Origin: Lutimonas zeaxanthinifaciens
Lineage (GTDB): Bacteria > Bacteroidota > Bacteroidia > Flavobacteriales > Flavobacteriaceae
Assembly (NCBI RefSeq): GCF_030503675.1
Contig: NZ_CP129964.1
Coordinates: 2,418,001 to 2,482,000 of the forward strand
DNA: 64,000 nt
Direction: 5' to 3'
The notes below the pieces were generated by a model, which saw nothing but the letters and a program-made list of their open reading frames with translations, was not told the origin of the DNA and ran no database searches. Every line of letters starts with the position of its first letter. Positions within the stretch are counted from its first letter, which is position 1. Positions 8,849 to 18,598 of the stretch are shown here, piece by piece. A program made the position numbers and the translations under genes.

Positions 8849-9067
8849 CTATTTTGGTATTTTCCCCAAGATGATCACATGGGGTAATGTTATAGCTGCA
8901 AGCAAGGCAAAAAACAGCTGGTTAAATAACTGAGGGTCATGCCTGTCAAAACTGCAAGCAATATGATCCCTAAACTGAAATAAACCCTCTATTTTTAGCC
9001 TGTTAAGAACTCTTTTTTTACTATGACCCAATTTTATCAATTTTTTGCTAAATTTAGGGTTCTTCAT
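8849..9067 (-). pseudogene. Possible remnant of a Brp/Blh-like carotenoid dioxygenase 3' end
   Basis: A minus-strand ORF of 72 codons ends with LFFALLAAITLPHVIIL. This resembles the last transmembrane helix of Brp/Blh beta-carotene dioxygenases, which usually ends in a TLPHM-like motif. In another frame just before it, ILLAVLTGMTLSYLTS reads like the preceding helix, which would suggest a frameshifted relic. The first half of the ORF is basic and unlike that family. No rhodopsin gene is nearby. The alternative is a small unrelated membrane protein or chance ORF. The rest of 8801-9135 should hold the divergent promoters of the ABC gene and the 2Fe-2S gene. Confidence 0.25.
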
Positions 9068-9135
9068 AATACAAGGATACATTTTCCTTATGAGGCATAA
9101 TTTAAACTTGTTAAACTAATTTTATCAATTAGATC

Positions 9136-9600
9136 ATGGCACAATACACACTTAACGTCAACGGAAAAACCCGACAGGTAGATGTAGATCCAACCACGCC
9201 CATTTTATGGGTACTGAGAGATCATTTGGATCTTGTGGGAACAAAATACGGTTGTGGAGTGGCCCAATGTGGTACCTGCACCATTCATTTAGGAGGAGTT
9301 GCGGTTCGTTCCTGTCAATTACCAGTATCTTCCATTGGAAATCAGGAAATAACAACCATTGAAGGATTGTCAGAAAATGGTGACCATCCCGTTCAAAAAG
9401 CATGGCTGGAACATGACGTGTATCAATGCGGCTATTGTCAGTCAGGTCAAATCATGTCTGCAAGCGCATTTTTAAAAAATAATCCGAACCCTTCCGATGA
9501 GGAGATTGACGCTGTAATGGACGGAAACATTTGCAGATGCGGAACCTATACAAGAATTAAAAGCGCCATAAAATCTGCAGCTGGGATGAAAAGTTCCTGA
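9136..9600 (+). CDS. 2Fe-2S subunit of a molybdenum hydroxylase (IorA-like)
   Basis: This 154-residue subunit carries two 2Fe-2S clusters: the ferredoxin-like domain has [12 protein letters not shown] followed by SC, and the helical domain has [11 protein letters not shown] and GNICRCG. It has no signal peptide of its own. The next gene (60 bp on, same strand) encodes the molybdopterin subunit with a Tat-like N-terminus, so the pair should be exported together. The two-subunit arrangement without a FAD subunit is that of isoquinoline 1-oxidoreductase-like enzymes, which deliver electrons to cytochromes or quinones. The real substrate is not known. Confidence 0.85.
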   Translation: MAQYTLNVNGKTRQVDVDPTTPILWVLRDHLDLVGTKYGCGVAQCGTCTIHLGGVAVRSCQLPVSSIGNQEITTIEGLSENGDHPVQKAWLEHDVYQCGYCQSGQIMSASAFLKNNPNPSDEEIDAVMDGNICRCGTYTRIKSAIKSAAGMKSS

Positions 9601-9659
9601 TCAGATGAATTCAGAATATCATCATAAAACATTACTTGAATAAACCAACATAAACTATC

Positions 9660-11876
9660 ATGACAATCGTAAAAACAACATTCGGCAGAAGATCATTCTT
9701 GAAAAGTTCAGCACTGGCAGGTGGAGGAATGATGCTTGGTTTCAGCTGGTTTGCGTCCTGTAAACCAACTCCTGAACAGATTGTTAATATGCCCAAGGAA
9801 TGGTTCAATATCAATGCCTACCTTAAAATTGGTGAAAACGGTTTGGTTACCATCATGTCACCAAATCCAGAGATTGGGCAAAATGTAAAAACCTCAATGC
9901 CGATGCTCGTAGCGGAAGAATTGGACGTGGATTGGAAAAACGTTATCGTGGAACAAGCCCCCTTAGACACCGATCTCTTTACGCGGCAACTTGCCGGTGG
10001 TAGTCAGAGTATCAGACAAGGCTGGGAATCACTGCGCATGGCAGGTGCATCCGCAAGACGTATGCTGCAGGAGGCAGCTGCGGAGGCCTGGCAGGTTTCC
10101 GCGGATGAAATAACAGTCGAAAACGGCGTATTGTCGCATGAGCAAAGTGGTAAGTCTGCAGGCTTTGGTGAAATGGCCTCAGCAGCGGCTGAAATTCCTG
10201 TCCCGGAAGAGGTCCGCTTAAAAGACCTTAAGGACTACAAGATCATCGGAACTTCAAGGAAAAATGTGGATGGAAAGAAAATTGTCACAGGCGAGCCTTT
10301 ATATGGTCTGGATTATAAGAAAGACGGTATGCTCATTGCCATGATCGCACATCCTCCTGCTTTTGGTATGAAACTAAAATCTTTCGATGCCAGTCAGGCA
10401 AAGGCTATGCCGGGAATCAAAGATGTAATTCCGGTAAAGACCTATAAAGATGATTACAAATTGCAATGGTCAGACACCAGCACTTATCCTGACCTGGTAG
10501 CCGTGGTTGGCAATTCAACCTGGGAGGTCATGCAGGCCAAAAAATCCTTACGACTGGAGTGGGAATCAATAGGAGAAAATGACAATATTCCAAGTGCCCT
10601 GGAAAACACAAGTGGACACAAGGCTTTGATGAATGAAATGCAGTTAAAAAAAGCGGAAGTAAGAAGAAAGGACGGTAATCCTGAATCTGCTTTTAAAAAT
10701 GCAGCCAAAATTATTGAAAGAACTTATAGTTGCCCGTTCCTGGCTCATAACACCATGGAACCTATGAATTTCTTTGCGGATGTGAGACCGGATATGGCAG
10801 AACTGGCTGGACCAATTCAGACACCCGAGTTTATGGAAAAAACTGTGGCTGCAAGACTTGATCTGCCACTTGAAAAAGTAGATATTCATATGACGCGTAT
10901 GGGTGGTGGATTCGGAAGGCGTCTTTACGGCCATTTTTTGGTTGAAGCAGCTGTCATTTCTCAAAAAATGAAGGCTCCAGTAAAACTGATTTACTCGAGA
11001 GAAGACGACATGTCTTATGGTATTTATCGTCCGGCTTACCTCGCCACATACAGAGCTGCACTGGACGCAAATAATAATCTGACGGCTTTTCATGTAAAAG
11101 CCGGTGGTATACCTGAGAGCCCTCTTTTTGCTGATCGTTTTCCAGCAGGGGCCATTGATAATTATATGGCAGAATCCTGGGCCGCTAAATCGAATATCAG
11201 CGTAGGGGCATTCAGAGCTCCAAGGTCCAATTTTATTGCTGGTGCGGAACAATCATTCTTGGATGAATTAGCTGAAGAAATGGGTAAGGACCCAATTGAT
11301 TTTCGTTTAGAATTACTTGAAAAAGCAAAAATATCTCCGGTGGGAGAACGAAATGATTATGAAGCCGAACGATATGCCGGGGTTTTAAAACTCGTTAAGG
11401 AAAAATCAAACTGGGGCTCAGAACAGGATGGCGTGCACAGAGGAGTATCTGCTTATTTCTGTCACAACAGTTATGTGGCCCAGGTACTTGATATGGTGGT
11501 TAAGAATGGTGCTCCTGTTGTGGAAAAAGTGCACTGTGCCATAGACTGTGGGATCGTGGTTAACCCGGATGCTGCAATTAACTTATCCGAGGGTGGCATT
11601 GTGGACGGAATCGGTCATGCCATGTACAGCGAAGTTACTTTTAAAGAAGGTGTACCCGAACAAAATAATTTTGACAAATACAGATTGATCAGACACAGTG
11701 AAGCTCCCAAATCCATCGAAGTTCATTTTGTAGAAAATGAAATCGACCCAACAGGTCTGGGTGAACCTCCCTTCCCTCCTATTATGGGAGCCGTAGCCAA
11801 TGCCTTATACAAAGCTACAGGGAAAAGATTCTATGACCAGCCATTTATGGGTAGTAATTCCAGCGTGCTGGGCTAG
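9660..11876 (+). CDS. Molybdopterin-binding subunit of an IorB-like oxidoreductase
   Basis: This 738-residue catalytic subunit has a twin-arginine leader (GRRSFLKSSALAGGG) whose hydrophobic run leads into WFASCKPT, so it may be a Tat-exported lipoprotein. The molybdopterin domains are organised as in isoquinoline 1-oxidoreductase beta subunits: RQLAGGSQSIRQGW early, the cofactor loop RMGGGFGRRLYG in the middle, GAFRAPRSNF, and the catalytic Glu in PTGLGEPPFPP near the end. Together with the upstream 2Fe-2S protein it forms the second molybdenum hydroxylase of the window. Possible substrates are N-heterocycles or aldehydes. Confidence 0.85.
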   Translation: MTIVKTTFGRRSFLKSSALAGGGMMLGFSWFASCKPTPEQIVNMPKEWFNINAYLKIGENGLVTIMSPNPEIGQNVKTSMPMLVAEELDVDWKNVIVEQAPLDTDLFTRQLAGGSQSIRQGWESLRMAGASARRMLQEAAAEAWQVSADEITVENGVLSHEQSGKSAGFGEMASAAAEIPVPEEVRLKDLKDYKIIGTSRKNVDGKKIVTGEPLYGLDYKKDGMLIAMIAHPPAFGMKLKSFDASQAKAMPGIKDVIPVKTYKDDYKLQWSDTSTYPDLVAVVGNSTWEVMQAKKSLRLEWESIGENDNIPSALENTSGHKALMNEMQLKKAEVRRKDGNPESAFKNAAKIIERTYSCPFLAHNTMEPMNFFADVRPDMAELAGPIQTPEFMEKTVAARLDLPLEKVDIHMTRMGGGFGRRLYGHFLVEAAVISQKMKAPVKLIYSREDDMSYGIYRPAYLATYRAALDANNNLTAFHVKAGGIPESPLFADRFPAGAIDNYMAESWAAKSNISVGAFRAPRSNFIAGAEQSFLDELAEEMGKDPIDFRLELLEKAKISPVGERNDYEAERYAGVLKLVKEKSNWGSEQDGVHRGVSAYFCHNSYVAQVLDMVVKNGAPVVEKVHCAIDCGIVVNPDAAINLSEGGIVDGIGHAMYSEVTFKEGVPEQNNFDKYRLIRHSEAPKSIEVHFVENEIDPTGLGEPPFPPIMGAVANALYKATGKRFYDQPFMGSNSSVLG

Positions 11877-12030
11877 CATCGACAGTTTAAATCAAATTAA
11901 AAATATTCTTTAAAATTCTAACAATCAGAGGATAATATTTTTTTCGTATTTTAGTGACAAGCAGAAGAACTACACTAACCAAATTTTGTTCTGCTTCTCA
12001 CTTATGATACAACCCCTTAATCTCAGTACT

Positions 12031-15000
12031 ATGAGCAAAAAATTGTTCATGGTTTTACTCTTTGTATTTTTTCTTTCAAATGTCGCAATAGTCTCTCAGG
12101 AACAGATTGGGCGACCATTGATCACGAATTATAGCTATAAGGACTACAATAGTGGGCCCATAAACTGGTGGGCACTAGAGGACAGTGACGGAGTCATGTA
12201 TTTTGCAAACAACAACGGTGTCCTTCAGTATGACGGTGTCAATTGGCTGGAAATAGATGGTACCGGTGGAGCAAGGTGTTTGGTACAAGACGAAAATGAA
12301 GTTATCTATGTTGGTCGTGAAGGTGATTTCGGCTATTTGGAAAGACTATTCAATGGAGATTTAAAATATGTTTCTTTTAAAGATAAAATCCCTGAGGAAT
12401 TCAAAGAATTTCAAACGGTATGGGAGGTTGATTTGTATAAGGGTCGTATCATTTTTAGGACCAATACAAGATTGTATTGCTGGGATGGTGAGACAATCAA
12501 AGTTATCGAATCAGAAGACGATTATCACGTCGGAAAAATTGTTCATGACACCTATTATTTAAGAATCTGGAACCGGGGGCTTTGTTATTTAACAGAAGAA
12601 GACACCTTTGAACTTGTTCCGGGGGGTGAACGCTTCGCAGACGAGCGCATTTATCTTATGCTTCCCTATGATGATGAAAAAATGCTGGTTGGAACAAGAA
12701 CCCAAGGATTTTTCATTTATGATGGAGAGAACTTTGTTCCTTTTAAAACAGAAATTGATGATCTAATAGGTTCCAGTCTTTATCTACCCGGAACCGCTTT
12801 AGAAAATGGAAACTTCCTGATAAACACCTTCTCCAACGGAGCCTACCTGATAGATAATCAGGGAAAATTGATTCAAAAATATACTACAGAAAACGGTCTG
12901 CAAGACGGTTCAGTTGGTTACACCTATCTGGATTCTCGGAATGTAATGTGGTTGATGCTTTTTAATGGTATTTCAAGTATTGATCTAAATACTTCCACTA
13001 CGCTTATCGATTCTAATATGGGTTTACCATCTAATATTGTGCACAGAATTTATAAGCATCAAGGTATACTCTATTTAGGAACGAACAATGGTATTTATTA
13101 CATAAAAGATGGGGAAAATAAAGTGAAATATCTTGAGGGAACGATGGGACAGTCACGAGCCTTTGACGAATATAACAACAGACTCTATGCAGGAACAGGA
13201 GATTTAGGCCTTATCGAAATAGAAGGTGAAAAATGGAGTTACGTAAAAAGAAGTATAAATTATGATTTCAGAGTTAATGGGATCCAGTTTTCCAAAAAAG
13301 ATCCAAAAAGACTTTATGTTGTTCATAATCAAGGATTTGCCAGTATGTATTTCAATGAAAATAAAAATCAACTGGAACTTGAAAGTAACACCGATGAATT
13401 AAATATCCGCACATTCAGGGATATAGATGAAGATGTTGACGGCAACATTTGGTTTGAGGGAGAGGAAGAAGACGAGATTCGACGTTTAAAACCTACAATT
13501 GTAGATGGAAAGATGGACCTGTCAAATCTTAATTTTGAGGTCTTTAATGAAGACAATGGAGTTCCCTCTGATGGCCTCGGCTTTTGGAAACACGATGATG
13601 AAATTCATTTTTTCAATGGCCGAAATGACAGTACTTTCATGTACCTTTTTAATGAAGAAACTTTAAAATTTGAGGAGACTGAATTTTACTATATGGAGCT
13701 GGATACCATTGATGGTGATGGATTTCTAAAACCATGGAAGGATCAAGACGGAAAGATATGGTTCAGGGTAAATGGGCAAATTGTGATTAGTGAAAAAGGT
13801 GAAGATGGTGAATACATAATGAATTCCAGTGCTTTTCAGGAATTCAGAAATATAAACCTGTGGGGAATTGTACCTGAAGAACCAAAGCCTGATGGAACCC
13901 GTGTAGTTTGGTTAAACAGTCCGGATGGAGTTTTCAGGTATCAGGGCAAGCTTGAGAAATCAAGTATTCCTGACTTTAAGACCTTAATTAGAAGCGTAAA
14001 AATGACGGGGGACTCTCTCCTGTTCGCAGGAGGAATGGATTTGGAGAAAAAAATTCAGATTCCCTTCGAAAAAAACAATGTGAATATAGGATTTGCTGCT
14101 CCCCTCTTTATCTCTCAAAGTGAAATTCAATACAAGACTTTACTCGAGGGGCTTGACTCGGAATGGTCGGAATGGAGTAAGCAAACCTCAAGAGAATATA
14201 TAAATCTCCCTCCCGGGAAATATGCTTTTAAGGTTAAATCAAAAAACCAGTTCGGAAGTGAAACTGAAGAAGCCATTCTTGATTTCAATATTATCCCTCC
14301 CTGGTACAAAACCTGGTGGGCCTATATTCTTTACGGAATAGGATTCCTTCTACTGGTATACACCATTGTAAGATCTCGGACCAGAATACTGGTGAATCAG
14401 CGGAAAGCCTTAGAAAATAAAGTAGAAGAGAGAACGGCTGAGGTCAATCAGCGCCTGGAGGAACTGGCCACTGTAAATGACGTGAGCCAGGCCCTTACCC
14501 AAAAGCTTGAACTAGGTGAACTGATCAAAATGGTAGGTGAACAGATGAAAAATTTGTTTAAATCAGATATCACCTATCTGGCCATTCTTGACAAAGACAA
14601 AAAGATGATCAATTTCCCGTATCAGGATGGAGATTCCATGCCACCTATGAAATATGGAGAAGGACTTACTTCCAGCATTATCAAAACAGGTGAGTCATTA
14701 CTTATCAATCAGGATAAGGATATTTCAGCCACTTATGACAAAATTGGTGTGGCGCGAACCGGAAAAAATGTGATGTCCTACTTGGGAGTACCCATTCCTG
14801 TTGAAGATATTATTATTGGGGTTTTAAGTGTTCAGAGCACAAAACAGGCCAGCCGTTTTACTCAGGAAGACGAAAGATTATTAAGTACCATCGCGATTAA
14901 TGTGGGTGTAGCCTTGCACAATGCTGAGTTATACGAAGAAGCAAAAGAGGCCAAGGCTAAGGCGGAGGATGCCAATGAGGCCAAATCGGCTTTCTTGTCT

Positions 15001-16395
15001 ACGGTAAGTCACGAATTAAGAACCCCTCTTACCTCGGTTCTGGGTTTTGCAAAAATTATTCGAAAAAGGCTGGAAGACAAGATTTTTCCCTCTGTGAATG
15101 TGGAGGACCAGAAGATCAAGAGAACCATGAAACAGGTAAGTGAAAACCTGAATGTTGTGGTTTCCGAAGGTGAACGATTAACGAATTTAATTAATGATGT
15201 GCTGGATCTGGCAAAAATAGAATCCGGACGTATGGAATGGCATTTACGCCCAGTCTTCTTACAGGATGTCATCAGCAGAGCCATCGCCAGTACATCGGCT
15301 TTATTCGAAGAAAAGAACTTAAAACTAAAAACCAATATTAGTCCGGACCTTCCTATCGTAAGCGCCGATGAAGACAAACTTATACAAGTAGTCATCAACC
15401 TGCTATCCAATGCGGTTAAATTTACAGACAAAGGGAAAGTGAGTATTGAAGCCTATTTGGATAATGGCCAGATCATGGTGGAAGTTCAGGACACGGGAAT
15501 CGGAATTGCGGAAGAGGACAAACACAAAATCTTTGAACGTTTCCGTCAGGCCGGAGATACCTTGACCGATAAACCCAAAGGTACCGGGCTCGGTTTACCT
15601 ATATGCAGGGAGATCATTGAACATCATGGAGGTATTATCTGGATGAAAAGTGAGCACGGGGTTGGTAGTTCATTCTTCTTCACCATTCCTACCATGGGAG
15701 AATCAGGTGCGGAACAACCCATTCAGCTTGACAGAATATTGAATAGTCTTAAAAAGCAAATCAAACATTCTTCTCTTACGGATGTCAAAAATGTTCCTAC
15801 CATCTTGGTTGTAGATGACGATACCCCTATACGATCCTTATTAAGACAGGAATTGGGCGATGCAGGCTATCAGGTCAAAGAAGCTGCAAATGGTAAGGCT
15901 GCTCTGGATATGGTACGGTTATCAAAACCAGACCTCATCATTCTGGACGTGATGATGCCGGAAATCAATGGGTTTGATGTGGCTGCCGTACTTAAAAATG
16001 ATCCGGCCACCATGGATATTCCGATCATTATTTTATCCATCGTACAAGACAAAGAACGAGGACTTAAAATTGGTGTCGACAGGTACCTTACCAAACCCAT
16101 CAATACGGAACAGCTTTTCCATGAAGTAGATGAACTGCTCGAACAGGGTGTTTCCAAGAAAAAAGTACTCGTAGTGGATGAAGATGCAACAGCAGTGAAA
16201 ACACTTTCAGAGGTACTAAGCGCCAGAGGCTATAAGGTCATGGAAAGTGATCCGAATAAATTAATTGAAACGGCAACTGAATCCAAGCCTGATATTATCA
16301 TGCTTAACTCTGTGTTCGATGCCAATCAGGAAATGATCAAGGATCTGAAAAAACAAAAAGGGATGGAAAACACTATGTTTTTCATTTATGAATAA
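12031..16395 (+). CDS. Hybrid sensor histidine kinase: beta-propeller sensor, GAF, two receiver domains
   Basis: The ATG at 12031 is chosen because it opens a signal peptide (MSKKLFMVLLFVFFLSNVAI); in-frame starts at 11986 (TTG) and 12004 would only add residues ahead of it. The order is: two-component-regulator beta-propeller repeats (to about 690), a Y_Y_Y domain, one transmembrane helix near 770, a coiled coil, GAF (about 820-970), HisKA with H994 in SHELRTPL, HATPase with NLLSNAVKF, DTGIGI and GTGLGL, a receiver with phospho-acceptor D1306, and a second receiver that is short and has Asn (N1426) at the acceptor site. There is no DNA-binding domain, so output probably goes to the receiver and cyclase encoded directly downstream. 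Confidence 0.9.
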   Translation: MSKKLFMVLLFVFFLSNVAIVSQEQIGRPLITNYSYKDYNSGPINWWALEDSDGVMYFANNNGVLQYDGVNWLEIDGTGGARCLVQDENEVIYVGREGDFGYLERLFNGDLKYVSFKDKIPEEFKEFQTVWEVDLYKGRIIFRTNTRLYCWDGETIKVIESEDDYHVGKIVHDTYYLRIWNRGLCYLTEEDTFELVPGGERFADERIYLMLPYDDEKMLVGTRTQGFFIYDGENFVPFKTEIDDLIGSSLYLPGTALENGNFLINTFSNGAYLIDNQGKLIQKYTTENGLQDGSVGYTYLDSRNVMWLMLFNGISSIDLNTSTTLIDSNMGLPSNIVHRIYKHQGILYLGTNNGIYYIKDGENKVKYLEGTMGQSRAFDEYNNRLYAGTGDLGLIEIEGEKWSYVKRSINYDFRVNGIQFSKKDPKRLYVVHNQGFASMYFNENKNQLELESNTDELNIRTFRDIDEDVDGNIWFEGEEEDEIRRLKPTIVDGKMDLSNLNFEVFNEDNGVPSDGLGFWKHDDEIHFFNGRNDSTFMYLFNEETLKFEETEFYYMELDTIDGDGFLKPWKDQDGKIWFRVNGQIVISEKGEDGEYIMNSSAFQEFRNINLWGIVPEEPKPDGTRVVWLNSPDGVFRYQGKLEKSSIPDFKTLIRSVKMTGDSLLFAGGMDLEKKIQIPFEKNNVNIGFAAPLFISQSEIQYKTLLEGLDSEWSEWSKQTSREYINLPPGKYAFKVKSKNQFGSETEEAILDFNIIPPWYKTWWAYILYGIGFLLLVYTIVRSRTRILVNQRKALENKVEERTAEVNQRLEELATVNDVSQALTQKLELGELIKMVGEQMKNLFKSDITYLAILDKDKKMINFPYQDGDSMPPMKYGEGLTSSIIKTGESLLINQDKDISATYDKIGVARTGKNVMSYLGVPIPVEDIIIGVLSVQSTKQASRFTQEDERLLSTIAINVGVALHNAELYEEAKEAKAKAEDANEAKSAFLSTVSHELRTPLTSVLGFAKIIRKRLEDKIFPSVNVEDQKIKRTMKQVSENLNVVVSEGERLTNLINDVLDLAKIESGRMEWHLRPVFLQDVISRAIASTSALFEEKNLKLKTNISPDLPIVSADEDKLIQVVINLLSNAVKFTDKGKVSIEAYLDNGQIMVEVQDTGIGIAEEDKHKIFERFRQAGDTLTDKPKGTGLGLPICREIIEHHGGIIWMKSEHGVGSSFFFTIPTMGESGAEQPIQLDRILNSLKKQIKHSSLTDVKNVPTILVVDDDTPIRSLLRQELGDAGYQVKEAANGKAALDMVRLSKPDLIILDVMMPEINGFDVAAVLKNDPATMDIPIIILSIVQDKERGLKIGVDRYLTKPINTEQLFHEVDELLEQGVSKKKVLVVDEDATAVKTLSEVLSARGYKVMESDPNKLIETATESKPDIIMLNSVFDANQEMIKDLKKQKGMENTMFFIYE

Positions 16396-16420
16396 AAACC
16401 AATCTAACCGAAAAAAATAA

Positions 16421-16798
16421 ATGGAACAGAAATTATTAATTGTTGATGACGAATCTCATATCAGAATGCTGATTGAACAAACACTTGAAGATCTTGAAGA
16501 CGAAGGGGTAGAACTATTGTTTGCTGAAAATGGTGAACAGGCCCTGGAGTTGATCCAGAAAGAGGAACCTAATCTGGTCTTCCTAGATGTGATGATGCCA
16601 AAAATGAATGGTATGGAGGTCTGCTACAAGGTTAAAAAAGAACTGAACCTTGCACATGTATATATTATACTGCTTACAGCAAAAGGACAAGAAGTCGACC
16701 GGCAGAAAGGGCTCGAAATGGGAGCTGACCGGTATATGACAAAGCCTTTTGACCCTGATGAAATGTTGTCTGTTGCTGAAGAAGTACTCAATCGATAA
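16421..16798 (+). CDS. Single-domain response regulator (CheY-like)
   Basis: This 125-residue protein is a bare receiver domain. It shows the acidic pair in LLIVDDESH, the phospho-acceptor D56 in FLDVMMP, the Thr of LLTAKG and the Lys of MTKPFDP. No output domain is attached. It starts 25 bp after the hybrid kinase and ends 1 bp before the cyclase, so it is almost certainly phosphorylated by that kinase and passes the signal to the cyclase or another partner. Partner choice is inferred from position. Confidence 0.9.
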   Translation: MEQKLLIVDDESHIRMLIEQTLEDLEDEGVELLFAENGEQALELIQKEEPNLVFLDVMMPKMNGMEVCYKVKKELNLAHVYIILLTAKGQEVDRQKGLEMGADRYMTKPFDPDEMLSVAEEVLNR

Positions 16799-16799
16799 A

Positions 16800-18497
16800 A
16801 TGACGAGCCCTGAGAAAAAAATAAGGAATAAAACCAGAGCGCTGAAGCATCTGTTAAAAGATGAAAAAATCAGAGAGCTTCTGGTCTCTCTTTCGGAGGA
16901 ATTGAGCCTTGAATTCACCCTTGCAGATCAAAAAGGATCAATCCTATGGGGCAAAAATGTTAATCTCTCAGACAAGTCTGAACTGATCCATAAAAACATT
17001 CATTTTGCTACACTTCATTCCGATAAAAGCTCGGGAAAGATCATAGCTGATCTCATTATTTCCCTGGTCAACAAGGAGCTTGAAAAGAAGAATATTGGGA
17101 ACGAGGTTTTGGGGCTTTACCGGGAAATAAATATGATCTATGACTTTAGTGAAAAGCTTTCTGAAATCATTGAGGAAAAATCCATTGCTGAAATGGCATT
17201 GACAGAAGCCTCCCAGATACTCGATACCACGCATGGTTTATTCCTGCTGCACAATCCGGAAACAGATAGCGTTGATATCCTTTCATCATTTGGAAAGGAT
17301 CCAAATAGAGAGAAAAACATTCAGGAACAAAATCACAGACTAAAAGATCTTATAAAAAAAGGAACCTCATCCATTGTAAGCAAAGACATCATCCAGACAA
17401 ACCCGGCTCTAAAGTATTTACAGGCCATGATGTATGCTCCTCTTAAAGTTAAAAACAAAACCCTGGGCATGGTCATTTTGGGCCATGATCAGGAAAAAGA
17501 ATACAGGGCTGCCGACCTGAAATTATTAACTACCATTGCTTCTCAGTCAGCAGTCGCCATTGAAAGCGCTCACTTGTATCAAAAAGGATTAAAAGAAGCA
17601 AAAGAAAGAGAGGATGCTATTAAAAGAATCCACAACGTGAGTCAAAAATTTGTCCCCACAGAATTTATCAAATCATTGGGGAAGAACAGATTGACAGAAG
17701 TCACATTGGGAGACCTGACGGAAAAGGAAGTAACTGTGATGTTTGTCGATATCAGAGAATTTACAAGTATTTCGGAGAATTTAAGCCCAAAAGATAACTT
17801 TTTGTTTATCAATGCATTTAACAAACGAATGGGGCCGATCATTCGTAAAAATAACGGATTCATCATGCAATATCTCGGTGATGGTTTTATGGCGCTGTTT
17901 CCCAATGGATCTCAGGATGCGCTGCGAGCTTCTGTTGAAATGCATAAATCACTGGAAGACTACAATAAGATCAGAAAACAGAAGGACAGGGCGCCGGTTA
18001 AAGTTGGTATTGGAATGCAGAATGGTAACCTAATCATGGGAATTACTGGGGACGTGGAAAGACTTGATGCAGCTATTATTTCAGACACGGTAAATACCGC
18101 TTCGAGAATTGAAGGGTTATCAAAGCACTTTTCAACCTCGATACTGATGACAGAAAAGTGTTTGAAGAATTTGTCAAACCCTGAAGAATTCGTGTTTCGC
18201 TACCTTGGACCCGTACAGGTCATAGGAAAACAAAAACCGATAAAATTATACGAATGCATTAACGGTGACCAGAACTCTTTGTTTGAGCATAAATCGAAAA
18301 CCCTGAAAACTTTCGACGAAGGCATGAAACTCTATTTTAACAGGGAATTTGCAATGGCTGCCGTTACCTTCCAAAAGGTTTTTAAACAAAACAAAAAAGA
18401 TCTCACGGCAAAATTATTTCTTAATAGGGCTGCACATCTCATTACCGAGGAAATAGATGAAGACTGGAAGGGAGTTCAGTCTATGACTAAGAAATAA
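16800..18497 (+). CDS. GAF-domain class III adenylate/guanylate cyclase
   Basis: The ATG at 16800 comes 1 bp after the receiver gene's stop codon; an upstream in-frame ATG at 16749 would overlap that gene and is less likely. The protein (565 residues) has an N-terminal region, a GAF domain (about 110-270), a coiled coil, and a class III cyclase domain (about 295-470). The metal-binding aspartates are D317 (MFVDIREFT) and D361 (YLGDGF). The transition-state residues are N432 and R436 (VNTASR), and D429 sits at the base-selecting position, which favours ATP. A helical tail of about 90 residues follows. It is soluble, so the membrane kinase, receiver and cyclase likely form one pathway making cyclic nucleotide. 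Confidence 0.85.
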   Translation: MTSPEKKIRNKTRALKHLLKDEKIRELLVSLSEELSLEFTLADQKGSILWGKNVNLSDKSELIHKNIHFATLHSDKSSGKIIADLIISLVNKELEKKNIGNEVLGLYREINMIYDFSEKLSEIIEEKSIAEMALTEASQILDTTHGLFLLHNPETDSVDILSSFGKDPNREKNIQEQNHRLKDLIKKGTSSIVSKDIIQTNPALKYLQAMMYAPLKVKNKTLGMVILGHDQEKEYRAADLKLLTTIASQSAVAIESAHLYQKGLKEAKEREDAIKRIHNVSQKFVPTEFIKSLGKNRLTEVTLGDLTEKEVTVMFVDIREFTSISENLSPKDNFLFINAFNKRMGPIIRKNNGFIMQYLGDGFMALFPNGSQDALRASVEMHKSLEDYNKIRKQKDRAPVKVGIGMQNGNLIMGITGDVERLDAAIISDTVNTASRIEGLSKHFSTSILMTEKCLKNLSNPEEFVFRYLGPVQVIGKQKPIKLYECINGDQNSLFEHKSKTLKTFDEGMKLYFNREFAMAAVTFQKVFKQNKKDLTAKLFLNRAAHLITEEIDEDWKGVQSMTKK

Positions 18498-18598
18498 CAT
18501 TTTCTGCATTCAAACTGTAACAATTGCAGGAAATTGGAATCTATATGTATGAACCCGGTCAATAGTTTGCCGGTGTAATTCATTTAAAAATTAACCTT

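Noticed and set aside
10644-11252. 202-codon minus-strand ORF inside the IorB-like gene
   Set aside because: Fully antisense to a conserved catalytic domain, with no recognisable domain of its own.
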